DNA of 39,009 nucleotides from an uncultured Clostridia bacterium (GCA_934149005.1 CAKPDN010000013.1:1-39009), one strand, 5' to 3'. Positions 7,169-16,260 are shown, counted from the stretch's first letter. Numbers and translations: made by a program. Notes: generated from the letters alone by a model not told the origin.

Positions 7169-8902
7169 TTATATACTTATTGAAACTTCTTCATTTTCAT
7201 ATAACATTTTGTATTCACAACTTGTACTAATTAATTCTTTATGAGTACCATTTGCAATGATTTTATGATTATGTAATAAATATATATTATCTGAATCAAC
7301 AATTGTACTTAATCTATGAGCTACTATAATAACAGTATGTTCTTTAGATAATTCCTTTATAACATTTTTAATTCTTTCTTGGTTGTTGTTATCTAAGCTA
7401 CTCGTAGCTTCATCTAATAATATAATTTTTGATTTTCTAATCAAAGCTCTAGCAATAGCTATTCTTTGTTTTTGACCACCACTTAATATAACACCATTTT
7501 CTCCAACTAAAGTATTATAACCATCTTTCATTGAAATTATATCATCATGTATTTGAGATTTTTTACATACTTCAATTATTTCTTCATCAGTTGCTTCTGG
7601 TCTTGCTAATTTTATATTTTCTTTAATTGACAAATTAAAAATATATGGAGCTTGAGAAACAATAGAAATATTATTTCTAATTGTGTTTTCAGATAGTTCA
7701 TTAATATCAGTATCATCTATTAAAATTTTACCACTATTTATTTTATAATTTTTTCCTATTAGTTTTAATATTGTTGATTTACCTTCTCCACTTTTTCCAA
7801 CAAATGCTACCATAGTATTAGGTTTTATTTCAAAACTTAAATCTTTAAATAATTCTTTATTATTATATTGAAAATTTACATCTTGAAATTTTATTTTACC
7901 TATTATATCTGTTAACTGGGTATCACCATATGAGTCTTTGGTAAATGTATTATAATCGATAATATCAAAAACTCTTATTGCAGATACTTTTCCATCAGCA
8001 AATTTCTCTCTTATTTCTGATATATAATCTATTAAATTTAATACTTTATTCTTATATAAAAATATTATCAAAAAAGAGCTGATTTGTAGTGTATTATTTG
8101 TTATAAAATAAATAGAAAGAATTATAAATATAAAATCTAATATATGTTGAAAAGCTTTAATATATCTATTCCAAGTTCTTCTTGTATGAGTCTTTTTTAT
8201 ATCATAACTTATTACATCTTTTTGTTTAATATTTATTCTATCTAATAAGGTATCTTTTAAATTTAAATTTTGAACTTCTCTAATTCCTCTTATTACATCT
8301 GTGTATATACCTACTATTTCTTCATCTTTTTGTTTATACTTGGCTTTTACATTTTTATAGTAAAATAATTTTTTAGAAGTCAATATATATACTAATATAA
8401 TATTCAATATCAAAAACAATCCAAGATATTTATTAAGATATAATACATATATAATAAAGCTTAAATTTAGAATAATCCCTGATAAATCATCTGTTATATA
8501 ATCAAATAATTCAGATAATTCAGATGTATCTTTATTTAATCTTGAGATAAATATACCTGAATTAGTATTATCATAATTTTTTAACTCAAAATTAGTTAAG
8601 CTTTGTATCATATCGTGTTTTAAATCAAAATTCACTTTTCCGTTGAGTTTTAAAACTGCTCTTGACCATAGATTAGTAACTATTTCTATTACAATTCGCA
8701 ATATCATAAGGAAAAGTGCAATTTTTAATATATTAGATTTATCAAAATTTTCAAAATATCCTAACATCTTTCCTTCGTAAATAGGCGAAAGTAATGATAT
8801 TCCAGCATATCCTAAACTTAATATAATAACTATAATACATAGAAATTTGTATTTTTTATAATATTTAATTAATTTTATTAAACTTTTCGTGTCTTTTTTC
8901 AT
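7169..8902 (-). CDS. ABC exporter, fused membrane and ATPase domains
   Basis: A 577-residue half-transporter. Six TM helices occupy about residues 17-300 (for example FLCIIVIILSLGYAGISLLS). The nucleotide-binding domain follows: Walker A GKSGEGKST, Q loop near SIVSQAPYIFN, signature LSGGQKQR, Walker B IILLDEATSSLD, H loop AHRLSTI. All catalytic residues are present, so it should be active, probably as a homodimer. The family exports lipids, peptides or drugs; the substrate cannot be inferred. It starts five bases after a small kinase gene, so the two are co-transcribed. Confidence 0.92.
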   Translation of the reverse strand: MKKDTKSLIKLIKYYKKYKFLCIIVIILSLGYAGISLLSPIYEGKMLGYFENFDKSNILKIALFLMILRIVIEIVTNLWSRAVLKLNGKVNFDLKHDMIQSLTNFELKNYDNTNSGIFISRLNKDTSELSELFDYITDDLSGIILNLSFIIYVLYLNKYLGLFLILNIILVYILTSKKLFYYKNVKAKYKQKDEEIVGIYTDVIRGIREVQNLNLKDTLLDRINIKQKDVISYDIKKTHTRRTWNRYIKAFQHILDFIFIILSIYFITNNTLQISSFLIIFLYKNKVLNLIDYISEIREKFADGKVSAIRVFDIIDYNTFTKDSYGDTQLTDIIGKIKFQDVNFQYNNKELFKDLSFEIKPNTMVAFVGKSGEGKSTILKLIGKNYKINSGKILIDDTDINELSENTIRNNISIVSQAPYIFNLSIKENIKLARPEATDEEIIEVCKKSQIHDDIISMKDGYNTLVGENGVILSGGQKQRIAIARALIRKSKIILLDEATSSLDNNNQERIKNVIKELSKEHTVIIVAHRLSTIVDSDNIYLLHNHKIIANGTHKELISTSCEYKMLYENEEVSISI

Positions 8903-8907
8903 TCCTG

Positions 8908-9414
8908 TTATTCCTTTATTAAATTCATTTTAATTAATGCATCTTCTAAACATTCATTTTTATCAATAAATATAACATTTCTTATATTGTATTCTCTTAT
9001 TCTAGGATACCATAAATTAACTTTATCTTTTATTGCTTGGGCCCATTCTTCAGTATTTCCTCTATCTATACATCTTTGTTTTAAAATATCTCCAGAATCT
9101 AATTTAGGATAAGCTAAATAGAAACTCATATTATTTTTATTAAAATATTCTAATAACTTCCAATGCATAGATGTTAAAACTATATCATATTTTTTTCTAG
9201 CCTCTAAAATAGCTTTAATATAGTTTTCTGGAAATTTATCATTTGGTATTCTTTCTTTTTTCCCTTTGTTAGTCTCTATTTCTTCAAGCGTCATTTTATT
9301 TTTATACTTCCATTGATATAAACTTGACTCTAAATCTATTATATTATCATATTTTTGTGCTAATGTTGTTTTTCCTAATGCTGTAAATCCTGCTATAATA
9401 ATTCCTTGTTTCAT
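8908..9414 (-). CDS. Small P-loop nucleotide kinase-like protein
   Basis: 168 residues with an N-terminal P-loop (GFTALGKTTLAQKY), an acidic strand (NIIDLESS) and a second-strand pattern (YDIVLTSMHW) like the adenylate kinase/guanylate kinase superfamily. The later RCIDRGNTEEWAQAIKDK resembles an Arg-containing lid. The ATG follows AAAGGGAG at good spacing. It precedes an ABC exporter by five bases. Substrate unknown; it could act on a nucleotide or a small molecule handled with the transporter. Confidence 0.65.
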   Translation of the reverse strand: MKQGIIIAGFTALGKTTLAQKYDNIIDLESSLYQWKYKNKMTLEEIETNKGKKERIPNDKFPENYIKAILEARKKYDIVLTSMHWKLLEYFNKNNMSFYLAYPKLDSGDILKQRCIDRGNTEEWAQAIKDKVNLWYPRIREYNIRNVIFIDKNECLEDALIKMNLIKE

Positions 9415-9703
9415 AAATACTCCCTTTTTTTACAATTTGTTTTTTTATTTTAGTCGATACCTTTATTTTTTCTTCTTTCTTCTGTAAGCAAATATTCACA
9501 AGATACTTTATTTTTGTTTTCTTTTGCTCTTTGTTTAGATGGTCAGGCAATTTGCTTATTAATAATTCATATAAATCTTTCTTTGTAATACTTCCAAGTT
9601 CATTTATATATTTCAAAACTAAATCTTTATAATATTGATCATTGAAGCCGGATTTTTTAGTATAGGAAACTTTTGCTTTATTTAAAAAGGTAATATCATC
9701 CAT
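9347..9703 (-). pseudogene. Winged-helix C-terminal fragment, AlbA_2/RecG-like regulator
   Basis: 118 codons whose first part (YYKDLVLKYINELGSITKKD then LYELLISKLPDHLNKEQKK) resembles the C-terminal winged-helix module of large ATP-binding AlbA_2-type regulators. The usual N-terminal domains are missing, the ribosome site is weak, and the last 22 codons overlap the kinase gene in another frame and look like readthrough. I treat it as a decayed fragment; a free-standing small protein is possible. Confidence 0.45.
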
Positions 9704-9824
9704 TTTATCAATTTTTAATATGAATCACCAAAAAACTATTGCTATAGTATTAAAATAATTATACACAAAAAATCAAAATGTATCAAGAGTTTTCCTTAAG
9801 TTTGACAAGAAAGGAAAGCGAAAA

Positions 9825-10028
9825 ATGAATAAAGTAATTTGTAAAGAAGATAGAACAATGTATGTAGAGAATTCTATAAATAGCAGTCTAAAAAGAATTG
9901 TATTAGATATTGTATTACTTGAAATTATTAAATATATTTGTGCTTCTTTATATCTTCTTGTATATGTATGCCTTCATATATTTTTGGTTAATTTTAAAAA
10001 GATACTTATTGTCTGTAGACTTATTTAA
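9825..10028 (+). CDS. Possible small membrane protein, 67 aa
   Basis: Starts after GAAAGGAAAG. It has two hydrophobic stretches (RIVLDIVLLEII and ASLYLLVYVCLHIFLV). No family recognised and coding quality is poor; it may be part of the decayed element segment that also holds the broken XRE gene downstream. Confidence 0.3.
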   Translation: MNKVICKEDRTMYVENSINSSLKRIVLDIVLLEIIKYICASLYLLVYVCLHIFLVNFKKILIVCRLI

Positions 10029-10068
10029 TGCATTTTTATAAAATACTTTATGAAAGGATGGATATTAC

Positions 10069-10212
10069 ATGGAAATTTGTGAATTATTTGGAAAAAATGG
10101 AAAAAATTATAGGCTAAAGAATAATTTTATCCAGGAAAAATTAGCTGAATTAACAGGATTACATAGAACATATATTAGCTCCGTATCTCTATTATTTGTA
10201 TATTTCCTCTAA
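10069..10212 (+). pseudogene. Truncated XRE-family repressor
   Basis: 47 codons matching the first half of an XRE helix-turn-helix (NYRLKNNFIQEKLAELTGLH then RTYISSV). Where the conserved ERGxRN helix should follow, the frame runs into unrelated LLFVYFL and a stop. A good ribosome site (GAAAGGATGG) remains. Probably cut by a deletion. Confidence 0.65.
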
Positions 10213-10495
10213 ATACTGGTAGTTATTTCCTCACAGAGCATAATGTTAACAGTTTAATTAACTTAAATAATAGCAATCTGATTAAAACTTAAGTATAATA
10301 TAATAATATTACATTAAAATTATATAACTTTTACTAAAAGTTATCAAGTACTTTAATAAAAAATGGAAAGAATGGCAATGGGATAGATACATCAAAAAAT
10401 GAACAAGTAAAAAAATCAACCAATAAAGAAAATAATAAAAAAAGATCCAAGATTAGTTTAAGAAAAAGAATACAGATATATTTTATCAACTGAAT
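10213..10495. other. Non-coding decayed segment
   Basis: No ORF with coding character. Lys/Asn-rich short frames at 10360-10490 could be remnants of a gene tail, but nothing is recognisable. Confidence 0.4.
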
Positions 10496-10541
10496 ATATT
10501 ATCCCCCTACACATAATTGAAAGTAGGGGGATATATTTTTT
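10496..10541. terminator. Strong bidirectional terminator
   Basis: ATCCCCCTAC pairs with GTAGGGGGAT around a 12-base loop, with T-rich tails on both sides. It ends the surface-protein operon on the minus strand and blocks the decayed region on the plus strand. Confidence 0.85.
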
Positions 10542-10914
10542 AATTATCTATAGTTCCATTACTATTTATTGTATATTTTCTTGTATTAATTTCTAAAGTA
10601 AATTTTCCTAATGAATTAGGTCCAATTAATGTATAATTTCCAGCACCAAATTTTGATTCTAGTTGTTCATTTAGATTGTTGAAAGTTAAAGACTGTACTG
10701 TATTATTTCCAAGCATAGCCATTGAAATTGCCAGTTTAATATTTTCTTTTTCATATTTTATATTGAAATATTCTTGTGCTTCTGAAGCTTTTTCTTCGGT
10801 ATAGTTTATTCCTTCTTCAATTGATTTGTTTGTGAATATTTTAAATCCTAAAATACCACCAAATACTAATATGATTATTAATAAAATTATAATCGATAAA
10901 TTTTCGTTTTTCAT
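10540..10914 (-). CDS. Small membrane-anchored protein, 124 aa
   Basis: One N-terminal TM (LSIIILLIIILVFGGILGFK), then an exposed domain with a charged helix (EEGINYTEEKASEAQEYFN) and beta-like strands toward the C-terminus (GKFTLEINTRKYTINSNG). The layout is reminiscent of pilin-like or secretion pseudopilin proteins, but there is no prepilin cleavage motif. It begins nine bases after the beta-helix gene and ends at a strong terminator, so it is the last gene of that operon. Function unknown. Confidence 0.6.
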   Translation of the reverse strand: MKNENLSIIILLIIILVFGGILGFKIFTNKSIEEGINYTEEKASEAQEYFNIKYEKENIKLAISMAMLGNNTVQSLTFNNLNEQLESKFGAGNYTLIGPNSLGKFTLEINTRKYTINSNGTIDN

Positions 10915-10923
10915 AAATTCCTC

Positions 10924-13248
10924 TCATGTATTTCCTTCTTCTATAATTTCATGCTTTACTTGTCCTGGATTCCACCATGAACTTCTGTATTCGCTCATTT
11001 TATTATTTACTATTTTTATTTTTTGTGGATTGGCATCTTTTAAATTAACTAAACATATCAAATTTCTTTTATAATTTGCATTATCTGATTTTATTGTATT
11101 TCCTTCAAAATTAACAATATGGTTATTTAAAGTTCCACCATTAAACATTAGTAATATTGATTTCTCATCATTTCCTATTTCATCATAATTATTGATAATG
11201 GTATTGTTTTTTATATTACTTTCCCATTCTAAATTACTATTATAATATTGTGCAATTGCTCCAAATCCATTATTAAAAGTTATTTCATTATTGTTAAATT
11301 CTTGTGGTTTATTTACTAAAATATTTACTTTTCTATTAAATGTTATGTCATTTTTTTCAATTAAGATTCCACCAGTAAATGCTTCTGATACCTCTGTATC
11401 TAAAATTAAATTATTATTTTTAAATGATATATTTTTAGATTTTGATGATATTAATCCATTTATTGCTTTATCTGTTTGATTTTTTATTTCAAATTTATTA
11501 TTTTCAATTTCGGCATTTTCTATATTATCTTCGGGAAAATATATTACAAATGTATTTGTTAGTGTAGTTACTCTTTCATATTTTATATTATTATTTTTTA
11601 TGCTTAAGTTTGTTGAGTTTCTTGATACTAATAAATCCATTGTTGTTTTTACATCTATATTATTTCCTTCAAATCTAATATTATTGGCCTTTTTACTAGA
11701 ACCTGATCCTAAAGTAAATGCCATTGTGCTTGAATCCGTACTATTATCCATTATAAATGTATTATTTAGTATATTAACATTTTCTATACATCCCATAAAT
11801 ACTGCCAGTATTTCATCGTGACATTTTTTATAACATCTATTATTTGTAAAAGTTACATCACTTGCTCCTTTATTGAAAAGGTCTCTAATCCAAATGCATC
11901 CACCTTCTTTAGCATCATTTCCTATATATAAGTCACAATTTTCTATTAATACATTGTGCCATGCTGTATATAAATCTAAATTAGTATATGAATTTTCGCT
12001 ACTTGCTGTTTCTGGAACTTTAAATGAACAATTTTGAATCTTTATATTTGTAGCTCCAATATAAACCTGTGTTTTATATAAGTTTTCTAATTTTTTGGTT
12101 TCTCTTGCTTCTATTTTTAAACCTTTCATAGTGCAATTGTCTGTATGCATACTAAATAAAAATTCATTTTTTGTTTCTGGGCAAAAGTCATTATCCGTAA
12201 ATATAATGCTATTATTTCCAAGTATGTTCGTTGATGGTGTGTTCATTCTTATTACATCAGTAATTTTGTATTCTCCATTTGGAAATTCTATATTTTGTAC
12301 GCCTGAATTTATTGCTGCATTTATTGATTTAGTATCATCCTTTTTTCCATTTCCTGTAGCTCCGAATTGTTTTATATTTGCAGTATCATTTATTACCGCT
12401 AGTTTAGCAACTAATCCATTATTTAATTGAATATATAGTCCGTTATCTATTTTTATTTTATTATTATTTTCTATAATATCATACCTTCCAGCTCCTCCAT
12501 CATTTTTTGTATAATATCCTAAGGTTTTATACTTATCACCTATTTTGGCATCTGTATTTTTTAATTCTTCTATATTTGTTATTTTTATATATCTATCTAT
12601 ATCCGGTTCTAATGGTGTTGTAGGTATTACAATAATTGACTTTTCTGTGAATTTTTCATATCCTTTTTCTATTATTTTATTTTCTGTAAATTCTTCTTTT
12701 TTTAGTATAAAGTTTACTATTTCTTTTATATTTTCCATGTCTATTTCTTTTTCTTTTTTATTTAGTAATTCATATATATCTCCTGAATTTACATATCCAT
12801 TATTATTTTCATCTTTAAAAATATTCAAATTATATTTTTCATTGTTCTCAAATATTGCTATTTTACTTGAAGAAATTAATTGTTCTTCACTTACATTCTC
12901 GTTGCTATTGCTTTCTATAACAGAAACAGCTTTTGTTATTTGCTTAAATTTTTTAACTGATATACTTCTTTTTTCATTTGTGGTTGAAAGTACTACTAAA
13001 ATGGACTTCTTTTCTTTATTTATATATACTGTTTCTTCATTACTTGTTGCCGAATTTTTTTTACATGTAATAGTACTCACTCCTATTACAATTATTGTTA
13101 TTATGATTATGATTTTAAATTTGTGTGATATTTTATCATTTTTTAAAATTAATGTACAAAGTATCAATGTTAATAAAATTATAATTATATAAGAAAAATC
13201 AAATCCGTATTCCTGCTTTAGGGAGTCTTGTTGATACTTTTGTATCAT
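10924..13248 (-). CDS. Membrane-anchored parallel beta-helix (pectate-lyase-like) protein
   Basis: 774 codons from the first ATG. Two TM helices (FSYIIIILLTLILCTLIL and FKIIIIITIIVIGVS) lie within residues 18-70. An EF-hand/dockerin-like loop (DENNNGYVNSGDIYELL) follows near residue 145, then from about 285 IKQFGATGNGKKDDTKSI, the opening motif of Pectate_lyase_3/tailspike right-handed beta-helices, and many Asn-rich coils (IRFEGNNI, ISFKNNNL). Probably binds or cleaves surface glycans outside the cell. Its start lies inside the upstream cohesin-like gene, has only a weak ribosome site, and the frame joins that gene by a +1 shift at CGG (13207), so the true product may be a 961-residue fusion. 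Confidence 0.75.
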   Translation of the reverse strand: MIQKYQQDSLKQEYGFDFSYIIIILLTLILCTLILKNDKISHKFKIIIIITIIVIGVSTITCKKNSATSNEETVYINKEKKSILVVLSTTNEKRSISVKKFKQITKAVSVIESNSNENVSEEQLISSSKIAIFENNEKYNLNIFKDENNNGYVNSGDIYELLNKKEKEIDMENIKEIVNFILKKEEFTENKIIEKGYEKFTEKSIIVIPTTPLEPDIDRYIKITNIEELKNTDAKIGDKYKTLGYYTKNDGGAGRYDIIENNNKIKIDNGLYIQLNNGLVAKLAVINDTANIKQFGATGNGKKDDTKSINAAINSGVQNIEFPNGEYKITDVIRMNTPSTNILGNNSIIFTDNDFCPETKNEFLFSMHTDNCTMKGLKIEARETKKLENLYKTQVYIGATNIKIQNCSFKVPETASSENSYTNLDLYTAWHNVLIENCDLYIGNDAKEGGCIWIRDLFNKGASDVTFTNNRCYKKCHDEILAVFMGCIENVNILNNTFIMDNSTDSSTMAFTLGSGSSKKANNIRFEGNNIDVKTTMDLLVSRNSTNLSIKNNNIKYERVTTLTNTFVIYFPEDNIENAEIENNKFEIKNQTDKAINGLISSKSKNISFKNNNLILDTEVSEAFTGGILIEKNDITFNRKVNILVNKPQEFNNNEITFNNGFGAIAQYYNSNLEWESNIKNNTIINNYDEIGNDEKSILLMFNGGTLNNHIVNFEGNTIKSDNANYKRNLICLVNLKDANPQKIKIVNNKMSEYRSSWWNPGQVKHEIIEEGNT

Positions 13249-13810
13249 CTTTTATTTTATCTTTTTTATTATTTTCCGTATTATTTTCAATGTGTTCTAT
13301 GTTGAAATTATTGGAAATATTATTTTTTATAACTGTTTCATCTTTACTGTTATTTGCTATAATATTGTTGTTTTCTTCTTTTTTTACAATTCTTATATTT
13401 GGGCTCTCTAAATCTGCTATTTGCTTTTCTTCTGTTATTGTATGTATCGTTATGTTTGTAACTTTAAATTTAGTTTTATTTGTTTCCTGCTTTGCTTTAA
13501 ATTTTAAAGAAATATTGTCTATTCCTTTTTTATCTTGATCATAATAGCAACAAATAATTTCTGATGTTTCTTTTATATAATTTGTTTCGATTTTATCTGT
13601 ATCTTCTTTAATATATTCCCATTTATCAGAATCAAATAAAATTGAAAAGTCCGCTGTTATAGCTTTTTCTTCAAAATTTATTGTAAACTCAAGATTCTCA
13701 TTAATATTGACTTTATTAGAATTTGTATTTGTGTGAGTATTTACTGCTAATACTACATTAGTAAAAGTTAATATTATTAATACACATATTATTATAGTTT
13801 TTGGTTTCAT
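13199..13810 (-). CDS. Secreted cohesin-like protein with LPKAG motif at a +1 frameshift
   Basis: 203 residues. Signal peptide (IIICVLIILTFTNVVLAVN). A cohesin-like beta domain spans about residues 35-140, with ADFSILFDSDKWEYIKED like the DLEYDSSKLEY strand of cohesins. A low-complexity Asn/Lys linker follows, then STRLPKAGI, a sortase-type motif. The frame stops four codons later. Skipping the C of CGG (13207-13205) gives LPKAGIGFDFSYIIIILL, i.e. motif plus TM, as a sorting signal requires. Without the shift the protein would be released. The start has a GGGGAAAAA ribosome site. Confidence 0.7.
   Translation of the reverse strand: MKPKTIIICVLIILTFTNVVLAVNTHTNTNSNKVNINENLEFTINFEEKAITADFSILFDSDKWEYIKEDTDKIETNYIKETSEIICCYYDQDKKGIDNISLKFKAKQETNKTKFKVTNITIHTITEEKQIADLESPNIRIVKKEENNNIIANNSKDETVIKNNISNNFNIEHIENNTENNKKDKIKDDTKVSTRLPKAGIRI
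13205..13207 (-). other. In-frame CGG, +1 frameshift site (cohesin-like gene)
   Basis: Zero frame reads GGA ATA CGG ATT TGA (stop). Skipping C gives GGA ATA GGA TTT GAT and enters the frame of the TM and beta-helix gene. Confidence 0.65.
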
Positions 13811-13968
13811 ATTTTTTCCCCTATTTTTATATTTTTCTAATTATATCATATAAAAATTCTCTTTTCTATATTTTATTTATCTTTCACTATTTATAGGCTA
13901 TAGTTTAGTAAGATATAAATTCTAATTATTATAAAGTTGATATATTAATATTTATAGTTTTAAAATTT

Positions 13969-14009
13969 TAAAAATAGCTCTCCTTCTTTTGAAAGAGAGC
14001 TATTTTGTA
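13969..14009 (-). terminator. Intrinsic terminator downstream of the 90-aa gene
   Basis: AAAATAGCTCTC pairs with GAGAGCTATTTT; T runs follow on the minus strand. Confidence 0.8.
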
Positions 14010-14039
14010 TGTCAATAAAAACATATTGACATTTAGGAG

Positions 14040-14312
14040 TTACATTAAGGTAGAAATCAGTTCAACATTTGGATAACCTCCAACAAAATAATGTTCTTTT
14101 GCTAATTCTTTCTTCATTGTTTCAGGGAAGTTTGAATCTCCTAAAAAGACTAAAGCTCCTTGAATTCCGGCTATGGAAATTAATTTAGAAAGATTTGCCT
14201 TGCTAAAAATTCCAGCTTCCTTTGAAGAATCATCATCTGCTAAAAAGTGTAAAGCTCCCATAAAGCCTTTTTTGGAAATTAACCGCCTTACTGAAAAAAT
14301 ATCATACTGCAT
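14040..14312 (-). CDS. 90-aa protein with an internal duplication; carries a CGG codon
   Basis: Starts at ATG after GGAGGGCATACCA. The protein contains two related segments, LISKKGFMGALHFLADDD (about residues 11-28) and LISIAGIQGALVFLGDSN (about 45-62), so it probably arose by duplication of a 30-35-residue helix-strand unit. No family recognised. Codons 9-10 are AGG CGG (both Arg in the standard code). This is the only in-frame CGG in the window where the zero frame, not +1, is the open one: a +1 shift here would stop at once (GGT TAA). It has its own terminator. Confidence 0.6.
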   Translation of the reverse strand: MQYDIFSVRRLISKKGFMGALHFLADDDSSKEAGIFSKANLSKLISIAGIQGALVFLGDSNFPETMKKELAKEHYFVGGYPNVELISTLM

Positions 14313-14839
14313 TGGTATGCCCTCCTTATATATTAGATAATTAAATTATATCATAAATTTACATAAAGTTCAATGACATTTTATGAAACACTTATTTTCA
14401 TTTATAAAAATTAAAAAGAACTAGATTTATCTCATATGAAGAAATCTAGCTCAATAAAAAATTATATAAATATATGAATTTAAAGAAATTGTAGCAAAAA
14501 CCTTGAAATAAGTCAATAAAAAAGCCAAAAATATTTAAAAATCAAGTTATATCTTTGTAAATTCTTAAATGCTGGGTCATAAATATTATTTTCTCTGTAT
14601 ACATCTGTTAATATATTTTAATTTAAATTTTCAAATTTATTATTATCTATATTTTTTCTTTACCATACGAAATTCATAATATTCCTCCTAAATATTAATT
14701 CAAATTTATTATTTATTACAGTTATTTTTATGTTTTACTGTCTTATAACTATTATTTACCCAAAAATATAATAAATACAAAAAAAAGTGGAAAAATAAAA
14801 AATAAAGTGATATACTAAGAAAAAAATAAGGAGGATATC
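14313..14839. other. Intergenic region, 527 bp
   Basis: AT-rich, no ORF with coding character. It contains a hairpin (14418-14452) and, near 14812, TATACT, a possible -10 for the aminopeptidase gene. Confidence 0.5.
14418..14458. terminator. Hairpin terminator-like structure
   Basis: GAACTAGATTT pairs with AAATCTAGCTC (one mismatch), followed by an A/T-rich tail. It is not directly attached to a gene; may be the relic of a lost transcript. Confidence 0.55.
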
Positions 14840-16237
14840 ATGGAAGAAAGTTTAGAAAAAAAATTATTTCAAAAAAAAGAAAACGGCTGGGATACAGTTG
14901 ACGAGGAAAAAAAAGAAACAATATTTAATTTTTCAAAAGATTATATGAATTTTTTAAACAAGGCAAAAACCGAAAGAGAATTTGTTTTAGAAGCATCTAA
15001 AATGGCAAGAGAAAATGGATATAAAGATATTTCAGAATTTGAAGAATTACAATCCGGAGATAAAGTATATTTTATAAACAGAGATAAGAGTATGTACTTA
15101 GCAATTATTGGAACTGAAAATATAGAAAAAGGACTTAATATAATTGGTTCTCATGTAGATTCACCAAGATTAGATTTAAAGCCAAATCCACTTTATGAAG
15201 ATTCAGAATTGGCATATTTAAAAACTCATTATTATGGTGGAATTAAAAAATATCAATGGACTACAATTCCTTTAAGTATTCATGGTGTTATTGTAAAAAC
15301 TAACGGAGAAAAAATAACAGTAAATATAGGTGAAGATGATAATGACCCAATATTTACAATAACAGATTTATTACCACATTTAGCCCAAGACCAAATGGAG
15401 AAGAAATTAAAAAATGGTATAGATGGAGAGGATTTAACTCTTCTTGTTGGAAGTATTCCTTATAAAGATGAAAATGATAAAGAAAAGGTAAAATTAAATA
15501 TTTTGAATATTTTAAATAAAAAGTATGGAATTGTAGAAGCTGATTTACAAAGTTCAGAATTAGAAATTATCCCTGCCTTTAAAGCAAGAAGTTTAGGATT
15601 TGATTCAAGTATGGTAGCTGCATATGGTCAAGATGATAAAGTATGTGCATTTTCATCTCTTGCTGCAATGATGACATTGGATAATGTTAAAAATACAGCT
15701 GTATGTATTTTATCTGATAAAGAAGAAATTGGAAGTATTGGAAATACTGGTATGGAATCTCACATGTTTGATTTCTTTATATCAGAAATATTGAATAAAT
15801 TAGGACTTAATAAACCAAATATGTTAGATAAAGTATTTTGTTTCTCAAAAATGTTATCATCTGATGTTGATGCTGGTTTTGATCCTTTATATTCTTCTGT
15901 TTCAGATAGATTAAATGCAGGTTTTATTGGAAAAGGTATCAGTTTAAATAAATACACAGGAGCAAGAGGTAAATCAGGAGCTTCTGATGCAAATGCTGAA
16001 TATGTTGCATGGGTTAGAAATATGTTAGAAAAAAATGATATAAAATACCAAATAGCAGAACTTGGAAAAGTTGATATCGGTGGAGGCGGAACAATTGCTT
16101 ATATACTAGCAAATAAAGGTGCTGATGTAATAGATTGTGGTGTTCCAGTGCTTTCAATGCATGCTCCATATGAAGTTACAAGTAAATTTGATATATATTC
16201 TGCTTTTGAAACTTATAAGGCTTTTTGGAAAGAATAA
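14840..16237 (+). CDS. M18 family zinc aminopeptidase
   Basis: 465 residues, full length for the bacterial ApeA/DNPEP-like M18 family, which removes N-terminal (often acidic or hydrophobic) residues from peptides in the cytosol. Metal site: His in IIGSHVDSPRLDLKP (about residue 106), Glu-Glu in LSDKEEIGSIGNTG (about 300), Asp in SSDVDAGFDP, and His in VLSMHAPYEVTSKFD near the C-terminus. The ATG follows AAGGAGG at eight bases. Single gene with a terminator shared with the converging reductase gene. Codon use matches the core genes. Confidence 0.93.
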   Translation: MEESLEKKLFQKKENGWDTVDEEKKETIFNFSKDYMNFLNKAKTEREFVLEASKMARENGYKDISEFEELQSGDKVYFINRDKSMYLAIIGTENIEKGLNIIGSHVDSPRLDLKPNPLYEDSELAYLKTHYYGGIKKYQWTTIPLSIHGVIVKTNGEKITVNIGEDDNDPIFTITDLLPHLAQDQMEKKLKNGIDGEDLTLLVGSIPYKDENDKEKVKLNILNILNKKYGIVEADLQSSELEIIPAFKARSLGFDSSMVAAYGQDDKVCAFSSLAAMMTLDNVKNTAVCILSDKEEIGSIGNTGMESHMFDFFISEILNKLGLNKPNMLDKVFCFSKMLSSDVDAGFDPLYSSVSDRLNAGFIGKGISLNKYTGARGKSGASDANAEYVAWVRNMLEKNDIKYQIAELGKVDIGGGGTIAYILANKGADVIDCGVPVLSMHAPYEVTSKFDIYSAFETYKAFWKE

Positions 16238-16260
16238 AAAGAGGTGTTTCACCTCTTTTT
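16236..16260. terminator. Bidirectional terminator between converging genes
   Basis: AAAAAGAGGTG, loop TTT, CACCTCTTTTT: an 11-bp perfect stem ending both the aminopeptidase and the reductase genes. Confidence 0.92.

Noticed and set aside
12545..13192. Long plus-strand ORF opposite the beta-helix gene
   Set aside because: Phe/Ser/Ile-rich shadow of the Lys/Asn-rich minus-strand gene, with no ribosome site.
13199..13207. prfB-like frameshift at ATT TGA in the cohesin-like gene
   Set aside because: Slipping Ile tRNA from ATT to TTT would mispair, and skipping the C of CGG one codon earlier explains this site together with the other three.
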